DNA from: a virus
Length of the DNA: 37,199 bases
Direction: 5' to 3' (one strand)
Virus record (IMG/VR): IMGVR_UViG_3300021197_001246
Coordinates: 1 to 37,199 of that record
Positions 6,797 to 12,848 of the stretch are shown here, one piece after another. The notes below the pieces were generated by a model. It saw only the letters and a program-made list of their open reading frames with translations, was not told the DNA's origin and did no database searches. Position numbers and translations under genes: made by a program. Numbering within the stretch: position 1 is the first letter of the stretch; each line of letters starts with the position of its first letter.

Positions 6797-6898
6797 TTAA
6801 AACCTCGCACTTATAACTTGCTCAATCTCATAAGCTACCGCGCAATCTCCATTAGCAACAGCCTCATTTAATTTTATTATTAAGTCGCCCAAACTCAT
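6797..6898 (-). CDS. 33-aa small protein
   Basis: The frame begins MSLGDLIIKLNEAVANGDCA behind a GGGGTGAAGTG Shine-Dalgarno and ends directly before the ERF start. It is a compact, mildly acidic helical peptide. Its position between the RHH regulator and ERF, with good translation signals, makes it a probable real early gene. Function unknown. Confidence 0.6.
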   Translation of the reverse strand: MSLGDLIIKLNEAVANGDCAVAYEIEQVISARF

Positions 6899-6911
6899 AT
6901 CACTTCACCCC

Positions 6912-7064
6912 CTAACTGTTAACGATTCTTTTAGCCAGCCTAATAACGTGCGGCTCAATGACCTTTTTTTCTAGGTACTTCTGCCGACTCATACCCAACC
7001 TTTCAGCCTCAGCTTTGATTAGTTCATTTTGATCATCTGGTATCTTTGTTGTAAATGCTTTCAT
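6912..7064 (-). CDS. Small RHH (Arc/CopG-like) DNA-binding protein
   Basis: 50 aa from the ATG at 7064, which has AGAGG six bases upstream; an upstream in-frame start would run into the promoter. The sequence AFTTKIPDDQNELIKAEAER followed by LGMSRQKYLEKKVIEPHV is a beta strand plus two helices, as in ribbon-helix-helix repressors. It is the first gene of the leftward early operon. A perfect 10-bp inverted repeat covers the operon's -35 region, so autoregulation is a reasonable guess. Confidence 0.65.
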   Translation of the reverse strand: MKAFTTKIPDDQNELIKAEAERLGMSRQKYLEKKVIEPHVIRLAKRIVNS

Positions 7065-7091
7065 ATAAACCTCTTTTGTTTTGACGGGGTC

Positions 7092-7121
7092 ATTATAGCC
7101 ATGCATATAGATTTAAATCAA
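7092..7121 (-). promoter_or_regulatory. Leftward early promoter
   Basis: Minus strand: -35 TTGATT (7116-7121), 18-base spacer, -10 TATAAT (7092-7097, perfect). It drives the RHH-ERF-Gp157-SSB-RusA operon. The -35 lies within the inverted-repeat operator at 7107-7139. Confidence 0.7.
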
Positions 7122-7139
7122 CCCCTAAATTAAATCTAT
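7107..7139. promoter_or_regulatory. Inverted-repeat operator in the divergent early region
   Basis: ATAGATTTAA (7107-7116) and TTAAATCTAT (7130-7139) are perfect 10-bp inverted repeats separated by 13 bases. They overlap the leftward -35 element and lie a few bases from the rightward promoter, so one repressor could control both early directions. Confidence 0.6.
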
Positions 7140-7145
7140 TTTAAC

Positions 7146-7174
7146 TTGCATAATCTAAACTAAATCGCTACTAT
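7146..7174 (+). promoter_or_regulatory. Rightward early promoter
   Basis: TTGCAT (7146-7151), 17-base spacer, TACTAT (7169-7174). It precedes the gene at 7201, which has a good AGGAGA Shine-Dalgarno. Confidence 0.6.
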
Positions 7175-7200
7175 GTAGAAAAATTAATAGGAGATACAAA

Positions 7201-7449
7201 ATGAAACTTAAAGCATTATTAATATCAGCAATCGCATTAACCGCACTACCTGCAAACGCTAGCAACAAACCTAGCGAGGCAGACTTACAAGCAATGGCAC
7301 TAATTAAAGCTTATGGCTACACATGCGACACTTACAGCGGCAGTGTGTTTAATTCGTGGAGTCAAGAGTATTCAATACACTGCAACAATTACAGATACCA
7401 TTACATCATTAAAGATGTGGGTGGTAAGTATGTAGTTGAGGTTCAATAG
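7201..7449 (+). CDS. Small exported protein
   Basis: 82 aa with a clear Sec signal peptide: MKLK, a hydrophobic core ALLISAIALTALP, and an ANA-S cleavage site after about residue 20. The mature part of about 62 residues has two Cys (TCD and HCN) that could form a disulfide in the periplasm, and ends in a beta-prone YHYIIKDVGGKYVVEV. It is the first gene rightward of the early divergent promoter, so it should be made very early. An exported early protein would fit superinfection exclusion or envelope change, but that is inference. No family name is certain. Confidence 0.75.
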   Translation: MKLKALLISAIALTALPANASNKPSEADLQAMALIKAYGYTCDTYSGSVFNSWSQEYSIHCNNYRYHYIIKDVGGKYVVEVQ

Positions 7450-7458
7450 GGGGTTGGT

Positions 7459-7698
7459 ATGAAAATAGCAGAATTAAGAAAGTACGGTGTAAAAGTAAAC
7501 CGAAAGGGAATGTCAGAAGCAGCAATAGAAGCTGTGAATAATTTTGACGGTAGTTACAAGGGCGTGATGCAATTGTGTGGAGAGCTTTCATTGATAGCAA
7601 AGGCGGCAACTTGTGACGATTACTGGTTAGAGCAAGTGCAAAAGGGTGAAAGTAAAATGAAATTTAAAATTGAACAGGAAATGGATGAACGAGGTTAG
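7459..7698 (+). CDS. Small early protein, unknown
   Basis: 79 aa, mostly helical and charged, starting ten bases after the exported protein behind GGGGGTTGG. No membrane segment, zinc site or recognised DNA-binding motif is visible. The single-base gap to the following mini-gene (7700) indicates co-translation. Function unknown; small host-takeover protein is only a guess from its early position. Confidence 0.6.
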   Translation: MKIAELRKYGVKVNRKGMSEAAIEAVNNFDGSYKGVMQLCGELSLIAKAATCDDYWLEQVQKGESKMKFKIEQEMDERG

Positions 7699-7699
7699 T

Positions 7700-7771
7700 A
7701 TGAGTGGGTGGATAAGTGTAGAGGGAGTTGTTATTTTACGTAATAATTTTATATGCACTGGTGATTTATGA
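7700..7771 (+). CDS. 23-aa mini-gene
   Basis: The frame begins MSGWISVEGVVILRNNFICT. GAGG lies about seven bases before its ATG, and its stop overlaps the ATG of the HNH gene (ATGA). It may be a real micro-protein or only a translational coupler for the endonuclease. Confidence 0.4.
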   Translation: MSGWISVEGVVILRNNFICTGDL

Positions 7772-8307
7772 TAGTTAAGTGTAGAAATTGCAATCTGGAA
7801 TTTGACAAAAAACCAGCCGAAATAAAAGGAACCAAGCACAATTACTGCAAAAAGAAATGTAAGGGTGAATTTCTTTCAAAGCAAACCACGGAGAAATTTT
7901 ACCAAAAGTCAAAACCTAATGGTGAGTGCTGGGAGTGGACTGGATGTTTAAATAAATTCGGATACGGTACTGCAAGATACAAAGGCAAAGTTGAACTTGC
8001 TCACAGGGTCTCGTATATAATTTCTTGTGGCGAAATAGCTGACGGTATGTGCGTTTGTCATAAGTGTGACAACCCGAAATGCATAAATCCAGAGCACTTA
8101 TTTTTAGGAAGTCATCAAGAAAACATGGAGGATATGAGGGTCAAATTAAGAAAGTGGTCAAAGCTTACATTTGACGATGTAGAAGAGATAAGAGAAAGCT
8201 CAGAAAGCTCAATTGTGCTTGCAAAAAAGTATTCAGTATCAGATAGGGCCATAAGGTACGCAAGAGACACAACCCACTGGATGCCACTCCCAGAACCACC
8301 AAAATAA
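7768..8307 (+). CDS. HNH endonuclease (HNH_3 type) with N-terminal zinc ribbon
   Basis: 179 aa. Residues 5-31 hold CRNC...YCKKKC, a zinc ribbon. The nuclease part is LAHRVSY then VCHKCDNPKCINPEHLFLGS, the HNH_3 signature with paired Cys and the catalytic His/Asn/His positions. The C-terminal ~45 residues (FDDVEEIRESSESSIVLAKK then YSVSDRAIRYARD) form an HTH, probably for target recognition. This is the build of free-standing phage homing endonucleases. It is the last gene before a strong terminator. Its target site is not known. Confidence 0.85.
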   Translation: MIVKCRNCNLEFDKKPAEIKGTKHNYCKKKCKGEFLSKQTTEKFYQKSKPNGECWEWTGCLNKFGYGTARYKGKVELAHRVSYIISCGEIADGMCVCHKCDNPKCINPEHLFLGSHQENMEDMRVKLRKWSKLTFDDVEEIRESSESSIVLAKKYSVSDRAIRYARDTTHWMPLPEPPK

Positions 8308-8312
8308 CCACA

Positions 8313-8332
8313 CCCGCTACGGCGGGTTTTTT
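8313..8332 (+). terminator. Rho-independent terminator
   Basis: CCCGC-TACG-GCGGG followed by TTTTTT. It ends the 7201-8307 transcription unit. The 18-base string GCGGGTTTTTTATTGCCC is shared with the terminator at 16621. Confidence 0.92.
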
Positions 8333-8375
8333 ATTGCCCACCCAAAATTCAACTTCTCTATTTCACTAAATACGC

Positions 8376-8404
8376 TTGCACTTTATATAAAAGTGCATTA
8401 CATT
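8376..8404 (+). promoter_or_regulatory. Promoter with embedded 21-bp palindromic operator
   Basis: -35 TTGCAC (8376-8381), 17-base spacer, -10 TACATT (8399-8404). TGCACTTT-ATATA-AAAGTGCA (8377-8397) is a perfect palindrome with a 5-base centre that fills the gap between the two boxes. It looks like a repressor site controlling the antirepressor and replication genes. The repressor is not identified. Confidence 0.65.
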
Positions 8405-8431
8405 ACTTAAAACAATGAAGAAGAGGTATTT

Positions 8432-8665
8432 ATGATTAGGCAAACCCAAGAAGAAATGAAAAGCATTGCATTGCTACATGATGACAAGCAAATAGTCGCA
8501 ACTCACAACGGTAATAAGTGGGTTGCTGATTTGGTTATACCGAACTACGCAACCGTTAGAATGAAGTCAGACAGAAAGCAGTCTAGAGAGTTTGCAAACA
8601 TTGAATCACTAATGAAAGCTTGCGAGGGTATGGCTGATAAACTGGTAATTAACTTAAATAAATAA
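8432..8665 (+). CDS. Small early protein, unknown
   Basis: 77 aa. It starts behind GAAGAGG, the first gene after the operator-controlled promoter. The middle (NGNKWVADLVIPNYATVRM) looks beta-stranded and the C-terminus helical, a compact alpha/beta fold. No catalytic or DNA-binding motif stands out. A stem-loop (AGCCAG/CTGGCT, 8665-8683) without a T run separates it from the next gene and may adjust mRNA levels rather than terminate. Confidence 0.6.
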   Translation: MIRQTQEEMKSIALLHDDKQIVATHNGNKWVADLVIPNYATVRMKSDRKQSREFANIESLMKACEGMADKLVINLNK

Positions 8666-8695
8666 GCCAGCTGTTAACTGGCTAAGGTATAACAC

Positions 8696-9367
8696 ATGAA
8701 AGACTTAATGATAACACAGAACCAAACCTTAACAATGAGTAGTCGCGAGATTGCTGAGCTATTGTGCAAGAACCACTCAGACATTAAGCGATCTACGAAA
8801 AGATTGTATGAAGCTGGAATTTTAACCCAGCCATTGGCTGAGTCAGAATTCAACCATAGAGGCAATACTTACACTGAGTATTTGTTAGTAAAAAGAGATT
8901 GCTTAGTTTTGGTTGCTCAAAACAGTCCTGAGTTTACAGCAGCAATTGTTGATAGATGGCAAGAGCTAGAAAGCCAAGAGTTGCAAGCAATCCCTAATTT
9001 TACAGACCCGGCGCAAGCAGCTAGAGCGTGGGCAGAGCAATATGAAGCAAATGCAGAAAAGCAAAAACAGTTAGAGCTTGCAGCGCCAAAAGTAGAATTT
9101 CACGACAAGGTTGTAAATGATGAAAACACATTCAGCTTTAGGGATGCAGCGAAGAAGATCCAGCAGCGACCCAATAAACTCATTGATTGGCTAAGAGGTA
9201 AGGGTTATTTGTGCCTGAACAACATGGCAAAGCAGCAGTATATAGCGCAGGGTCTATTTGCCACGCATAGCGGCGTAAGTGATACCGGGCACCATTACAC
9301 GCAATGCAGGGTTACAGGTAAAGGGTTGTCATATTTCATTGAAAAGCTAGGGAGCGAAAAACTATGA
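8696..9367 (+). CDS. Rha-family regulator with KilAC-type C-terminus (antirepressor-like)
   Basis: 223 aa. Residues 1-85 are a Rha domain: MSSREIAELLCKNHSDIKRS, then YTEYLLVKRDCLVLVAQNS and an FTAAIVDRWQELE helix. Residues about 110-223 match the KilAC/ANT domain of phage antirepressors (FRDAAKKIQQRPNKLIDWL, GKGYL, YTQCRVTGKGLSYF). Such proteins bind repressors or DNA and switch early gene expression. It overlaps the replication gene by four bases. No CI-like repressor or integrase is present, so either lysogeny genes were lost or it counters a host or prophage repressor. Confidence 0.85.
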   Translation: MKDLMITQNQTLTMSSREIAELLCKNHSDIKRSTKRLYEAGILTQPLAESEFNHRGNTYTEYLLVKRDCLVLVAQNSPEFTAAIVDRWQELESQELQAIPNFTDPAQAARAWAEQYEANAEKQKQLELAAPKVEFHDKVVNDENTFSFRDAAKKIQQRPNKLIDWLRGKGYLCLNNMAKQQYIAQGLFATHSGVSDTGHHYTQCRVTGKGLSYFIEKLGSEKL

Positions 9368-10152
9368 GCGCAAGGTGGACTTTTTGGGCTTGGGAGCAGC
9401 CAATTAAAACAGCACCAAAAAAACTAGCGTTATTGCAGCTTGCCAATAATGCAAATGACGACGGTGTAAGCTGGTACTCAATAGGTAAAATGTCGGCGTC
9501 TTGCGGTGTATCTGAAAGGACATTCCAAAGGCATATTCAAGAGCTAGAATCTGATGGTCTTTTGCATGTTGAAAGAAGATCTAACAGACCGTCCGTGTAC
9601 ACATTGAAGGAAGAAGTCGAGGTAGTTTTACATGATTTGGGGTGTCAGAGTGACGGGGCAGGGTGTCAGAGTGTCACCCCTGGGGGTGTCAGAGTGTCGC
9701 CCGATCTTAACAGTAATCCTAACACTGATCTTAACAGTTTTAATAATGTGTGCATTTCGGCTTTTGAAATCTTCTGGAGTGCAGGAATGAGAAAGCAAAA
9801 TAAGAAAGGGGCGTTAAAGGCTTTTACTTCCCTGTGTAAGAAGTACAAGTCGGAAAATACGCCTGATGAAATTGCTAATTTAATGGCCCTTGATGTCAAA
9901 AGAAGAATTGAATTAGAGCAGTTTGGATTCGACAGGCTACACCCGGCAACATACATAAACAGTGAGAGATGGACTGATGAGCAACTTCAAGAATCAAATG
10001 CAATCAATAATAGCCAAGGGCGCAACCCAGACCCAATGGCAGGAACAGCCGCAGCACTCGCATCCAGAGAGGCAAGAATCAATCAACGGAATGGACAAGT
10101 TGACATGGCTATGGTTGAAGGGAGCAGAGTTATACCGCACGAAATGGACTAG
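9364..10152 (+). CDS. Replication initiator, lambda O-like, with internal origin
   Basis: 262 aa. The N-terminus is a winged HTH (KKLALLQLANNANDDGVSWY then IGKMSASCGVSERTFQRHIQ and ELESDGLLHVERR), as in phage O/RepA-type initiators. A linker (residues about 90-125) is encoded by iteron repeats. The C-terminal half is helical (AFEIFWSAGMRKQNKKGALK) and similar in style to DnaD/O-type partner-binding domains. It would bind the iterons and recruit the helicase through the P-like protein downstream. Its last 59 codons overlap the next gene in another frame. Confidence 0.82.
   Translation: MSARWTFWAWEQPIKTAPKKLALLQLANNANDDGVSWYSIGKMSASCGVSERTFQRHIQELESDGLLHVERRSNRPSVYTLKEEVEVVLHDLGCQSDGAGCQSVTPGGVRVSPDLNSNPNTDLNSFNNVCISAFEIFWSAGMRKQNKKGALKAFTSLCKKYKSENTPDEIANLMALDVKRRIELEQFGFDRLHPATYINSERWTDEQLQESNAINNSQGRNPDPMAGTAAALASREARINQRNGQVDMAMVEGSRVIPHEMD
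9640..9737 (+). other. Replication origin: iterons inside the initiator gene
   Basis: Three copies of GGGTGTCAGAGTG(T/A)C start at 9640, 9661 and 9684 (spacing 21 and 23, about two helical turns). They are followed by two copies of GATCTTAACAG (9703-9713 and 9727-9737) and AT-rich sequence. CACCCC/GGGGTG forms an inverted repeat between iterons 2 and 3. Iterons inside the O gene next to an AT-rich flank is the lambdoid origin layout. Confidence 0.8.
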
Positions 10153-10636
10153 AGACTGGGGTGAGGTTCCGACAGAAACGCTTGAGCAGCTTCTTGGGAA
10201 ACTTTCAGCTAATGATATAAAGCTTGGCTTTGCTGAGTGCATCAAGAAGGCTCAGGATGGCGTTGAGTGGCCCCCAGTGCCAATTACATTTATCAGCATG
10301 TGCAAAACAGCGGGTATTGATGTTGACGGTTCTTTCATGAGGCTAACCCAAAGAAAGGAGCCGCTGAATATTGCCGAGGTAAAAACTCGCGGTGAGGTTG
10401 GTTTTAATTGTCGGGGTATGGAGGACTCGAAAGCCAGAAAGCTGTGGGAGAAGCATTACAGGCAAAATTACCTGATGATGAAAGAGGGGAAGCTAGCGGC
10501 GGACACTACGCCAGCAATAACGGCTAACTGTTCGGCGCGTGAAACTGACACAATGCGCGATAACTTTGTGCCAACTGCTAAGCAATCGGTGCAGTTGATG
10601 GATAGGCTAAACAAGATTAGAGGGGCCAAGAAGTGA
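9977..10636 (+). CDS. Lambda P-like replication protein (helicase loader)
   Basis: 219 aa from the ATG at 9977 (GAGAG upstream); GTG at 9962 or ATG at 10090 are alternatives. The core KLTWLWLKGAELYRTKWTRD plus a later GVEWPPVPITFISMCKTAGI is the pattern of phage replication protein P, with WPP preceding a hydrophobic helix. P-type proteins deliver the host DnaB helicase to the O-origin complex. The order O then P supports the call. The first ~58 codons overlap the O-like gene, an unusually long overlap. Confidence 0.72.
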   Translation: MSNFKNQMQSIIAKGATQTQWQEQPQHSHPERQESINGMDKLTWLWLKGAELYRTKWTRDWGEVPTETLEQLLGKLSANDIKLGFAECIKKAQDGVEWPPVPITFISMCKTAGIDVDGSFMRLTQRKEPLNIAEVKTRGEVGFNCRGMEDSKARKLWEKHYRQNYLMMKEGKLAADTTPAITANCSARETDTMRDNFVPTAKQSVQLMDRLNKIRGAKK

Positions 10637-11004
10637 TAACACCTAAGTTTTATTTTTGCCGCGCTGGCGTAAGTGACCGCTATAAGATTGAGGCTTGTAT
10701 GAGACATATTCCAGAAAGCAAGCAACAGCAAGTTTCTGACGAATACGAAAGAAGATATTTAAAGAATGGTCATGTTAACGTGTCAGGGGCTCGTGAAGAG
10801 GCTAATAAGTGGCTAGGTGATGTAGCGCGCAAGTATAAAGGTGAAAGGTCTCCTGATGCGTTACAGCGCCATTTGGATAATATGAAAGAAATGGTCGGTA
10901 ATGGTGGCAATGAAAGAAAGGCACCTACTAGCTCGGGTGTTGTTGATAACGGAAAGATGCCAGAAGAGTACAAGGGTAAGATTTTGAGAGATGCGGGGCT
11001 ATAA
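10633..11004 (+). CDS. Unknown protein coupled to replication genes
   Basis: 123 aa with GTG start overlapping the P-like stop (GTGA) and AGGGG upstream. It is charged and helical; the middle (YERRYLKNGHVNVSGAREEA then NKWLGDVARKYKG) resembles small replication-accessory proteins of lambdoid type, and the last 30 residues are flexible. It may assist the O/P complex. No named family is recognised. Confidence 0.65.
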   Translation: MITPKFYFCRAGVSDRYKIEACMRHIPESKQQQVSDEYERRYLKNGHVNVSGAREEANKWLGDVARKYKGERSPDALQRHLDNMKEMVGNGGNERKAPTSSGVVDNGKMPEEYKGKILRDAGL

Positions 11005-11020
11005 AGTCCGATACTAAATA
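11005..11020 (+). repeat. 16-bp direct repeat, left of methyltransferase gene
   Basis: AGTCCGATACTAAATA, an exact match to 11913-11928. The pair bracket the methyltransferase gene. Confidence 0.9.
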
Positions 11021-11035
11021 ATTAAGGGTGAGAAG

Positions 11036-11914
11036 ATGGATAAAAGCAATTTAACAGTAGTAAGTTTATTTGATGGTATGTCGTGCGGCCGAATAACGCT
11101 GGATAAAATGGGGGTTAAGCCAAAGGCATACTATGCAAGTGAGCTTGATAAATTTGCAATTAAAGAGGTGCAAGAAAATTGGCCTGATACGGTGCAGTTA
11201 GGTGATGTTACCAGGTGGCGTGAATGGGATATTGATTGGGCTAGTATTGATTTATTGATTGGTGGATCACCATGCCAGGGGTTTAGCTTTGCTGGCAAGC
11301 AGCTTGCCTTTGATGACCCTAGAAGCGCCTTGTTTTTTGTTTATGTTGATATTTTAAACCACATTAAAATCGTAAACCCCAATGTTAAATTCATGCTTGA
11401 AAATGTGAGAATGAAAAAAGAGTATTTAGATGTAATTAGCGAAAAGCTTTCTGTACAGCCAGTCAACATAGAGTCGAGTAATCACACCGCAGTTGATAGG
11501 AATAGGTTTTACTGGTGTAACTGGCATGTTGTGCAGCCAGAAATAAATGATTTATGCTTTGGTGATATTAGGGAATGGGGTGTTGAAGATGGGAGTGCTT
11601 ACTACAGCAAAGCTGCATTTAACTGGTTAACAAGTCACTCAAAAAGAAAAGGGAAAGATTTTAAAGTTTACACTGTTAGTGGCAAATTTCAAATGCTCGA
11701 AGCTTCAATGTATAAAAAATATAGCTCACAAAGATTCTTTGGTGTTTTAGATTCTCACGGCGTTAGATACCCCACTGTTGTAGAAGCTTGCAGGCTTCAC
11801 GGTGTACCAGATAGCTATTTTAAAGTATCAAGCAACACTCAAGCATACAAGATGCTAGGTAATGGCTGGCAGTGCGACACTATTGAGCATATTTTTAATT
11901 GTTTGTTTGGGTAG
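11036..11914 (+). CDS. DNA (cytosine-5) methyltransferase
   Basis: 292 aa. Motif I is VVSLFDGMSCGRITLDKMG (AdoMet binding), motif IV GGSPCQGFSFAG with catalytic Cys80, motif VI LENVRM (Glu-Asn-Val 122-124), motif VIII DRNRFYW, and motif X YKMLGNGW at residues 271-278. All key residues are intact. The target domain between VIII and X is short, as in Dnmt3-like phage enzymes. It methylates cytosine C5, probably to protect phage DNA from host restriction. No partner nuclease is adjacent. It lies between exact 16-bp direct repeats and has its own Shine-Dalgarno, suggesting a mobile cassette. Confidence 0.95.
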   Translation: MDKSNLTVVSLFDGMSCGRITLDKMGVKPKAYYASELDKFAIKEVQENWPDTVQLGDVTRWREWDIDWASIDLLIGGSPCQGFSFAGKQLAFDDPRSALFFVYVDILNHIKIVNPNVKFMLENVRMKKEYLDVISEKLSVQPVNIESSNHTAVDRNRFYWCNWHVVQPEINDLCFGDIREWGVEDGSAYYSKAAFNWLTSHSKRKGKDFKVYTVSGKFQMLEASMYKKYSSQRFFGVLDSHGVRYPTVVEACRLHGVPDSYFKVSSNTQAYKMLGNGWQCDTIEHIFNCLFG

Positions 11915-11928
11915 TCCGATACTAAATA
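11913..11928 (+). repeat. 16-bp direct repeat, right of methyltransferase gene
   Basis: AGTCCGATACTAAATA, identical to 11005-11020; the second copy overlaps the last two bases of the gene's stop codon. Confidence 0.9.
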
Positions 11929-11955
11929 GCTTAAATTAATTATTGACTGGTACCG
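11926..11955 (+). repeat. 30-bp repeat, copy 1 (promoter-like)
   Basis: It matches 12775-12804 at 28 of 30 positions, including 23 identical bases running from TTAAATTAATT to TTGACTGGTAC. The copy contains a -35 box TTGACT (11943-11948) but no good -10 box at the right distance. Confidence 0.85.
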
Positions 11956-11981
11956 GTTGATGTTGAAGCCAAAAATTAAAA

Positions 11982-12038
11982 ATAAGTGTTTACTTATATA
12001 ATTAAATCGTTATAATTGGTTTAAGAAGTTAAGTAAAC
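11982..12038 (+). promoter_or_regulatory. Promoter flanked by inverted operator-like sites
   Basis: TTTACT (11989-11994), 16-base spacer, TATAAT (12011-12016). ATAAGT-GTTT-ACTTAT (11982-11997) is a palindrome over the -35. GTTTACTTA (11988-11996) recurs inverted as TAAGTAAAC (12030-12038) beyond the -10. Likely a regulated promoter for the 12063-12788 genes, perhaps controlled by the Cro-like product. Confidence 0.55.
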
Positions 12039-12062
12039 AGCTAAATAAATTAGAGTGTAAAG

Positions 12063-12212
12063 ATGAAAATTGATCGTAGAGTTGAATATATAAATAGCAT
12101 GGGTTTTAAGGTTTCTTTTAATGCGCCTGCACATTGGTCTAAAGAAGATCCTATTAAATACGTAAGCAAAAAAAACGGTACTAATCTAATTTTCAAATTG
12201 AGAGGTTGTTAA
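12063..12212 (+). CDS. 49-aa protein, unknown
   Basis: A frame of 49 codons beginning MKIDRRVEYINSMGFKVSFN, first gene after the promoter at 11989. It is basic and looks like a small alpha/beta domain; the end is KNGTNLIFKLRGC. The Shine-Dalgarno is weak. The next gene starts two bases after its stop. Function unknown. Confidence 0.55.
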   Translation: MKIDRRVEYINSMGFKVSFNAPAHWSKEDPIKYVSKKNGTNLIFKLRGC

Positions 12213-12214
12213 AA

Positions 12215-12613
12215 ATGAAGCCATTAAGAAACAAAACAGATAAGTACACATTTGGAGAGAATGGGGGTGAGTCAATGTATCACCCTGATGGTTACAAAGT
12301 TCCAGATGATGAGCCTATATTGATATTTAGAGCTAAAGATCTTGGTACTTTAGCTGCAATAACATCTTATTTAGACATGCTTATAGAGCAAGAGCCTAGC
12401 TCTACAATAAAAACCCACATAATCTCTATGCTAAATGTTACAGAGGCAATTGTCTCGTATCAAAAAACAAGGTCTGTAAAGTCGGTTACTTGCTCACAGA
12501 AAGCGCATAGAGCAACAATTAAAGGGCTTTACAGTGATTGTAATGAAGCTGTTGAAAATGCAATAAAGCATCTTTCTAGCGTTTATGGGTTTGATTTCGA
12601 ATATGAAGCTTAA
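12215..12613 (+). CDS. Conserved-looking phage protein, unknown
   Basis: 132 aa from the ATG at 12215 (GAGAGG ten bases upstream). The segment DDEPILIFRAKDLGTLAAIT is a pattern often met in small early phage proteins of unknown role. The C-terminal half is helical. It overlaps the Cro-like gene by 11 bases. It may be part of the regulatory unit, but nothing in the sequence gives a biochemical function. Confidence 0.6.
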   Translation: MKPLRNKTDKYTFGENGGESMYHPDGYKVPDDEPILIFRAKDLGTLAAITSYLDMLIEQEPSSTIKTHIISMLNVTEAIVSYQKTRSVKSVTCSQKAHRATIKGLYSDCNEAVENAIKHLSSVYGFDFEYEA

Positions 12614-12788
12614 AGAACTAATAAAAAAGCTAGGTGGTAATCGTGCTGCACTAGCTAAACAGTGGAGCACCACAGAACAGCAGATAAACAACTGGGTAAG
12701 CCAGGATAGGGAGGTTGTAGAGCTTGCAAATGGTGATTTCATTATCATAAACAAGCACAGCCGAATCCTATCATATAGTTTAAATTAA
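12603..12788 (+). CDS. Cro-like HTH regulator
   Basis: 61 aa from the ATG at 12603 inside the end of the previous gene. MKLKELIKKLGGNRAALAKQ followed by WSTTEQQINNWVSQ is an HTH of the Cro/YdaS type. The protein has Cro size and position: a small regulator upstream of repeated promoter sequences. Its stop codon lies inside repeat copy 2 (12775-12804). It is the best candidate for a repressor acting on the local palindromic sites. Confidence 0.7.
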   Translation: MKLKELIKKLGGNRAALAKQWSTTEQQINNWVSQDREVVELANGDFIIINKHSRILSYSLN

Positions 12789-12804
12789 TTATTGACTGGT
12801 ACTG
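12775..12804 (+). repeat. 30-bp repeat, copy 2
   Basis: Second copy of the 11926-11955 repeat (28 of 30 bases). It supplies the stop codon of the Cro-like gene and the -35 of the next promoter. Confidence 0.85.
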
Positions 12805-12820
12805 ATTTTGGGTGTAGATT
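12792..12820 (+). promoter_or_regulatory. Rightward promoter
   Basis: TTGACT (12792-12797), 17-base spacer, TAGATT (12815-12820), with AT-rich UP-like sequence ahead of the -35. Confidence 0.6.
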
Positions 12821-12848
12821 TGGTATCAGTTTAAAGATGGAGAAAAAA

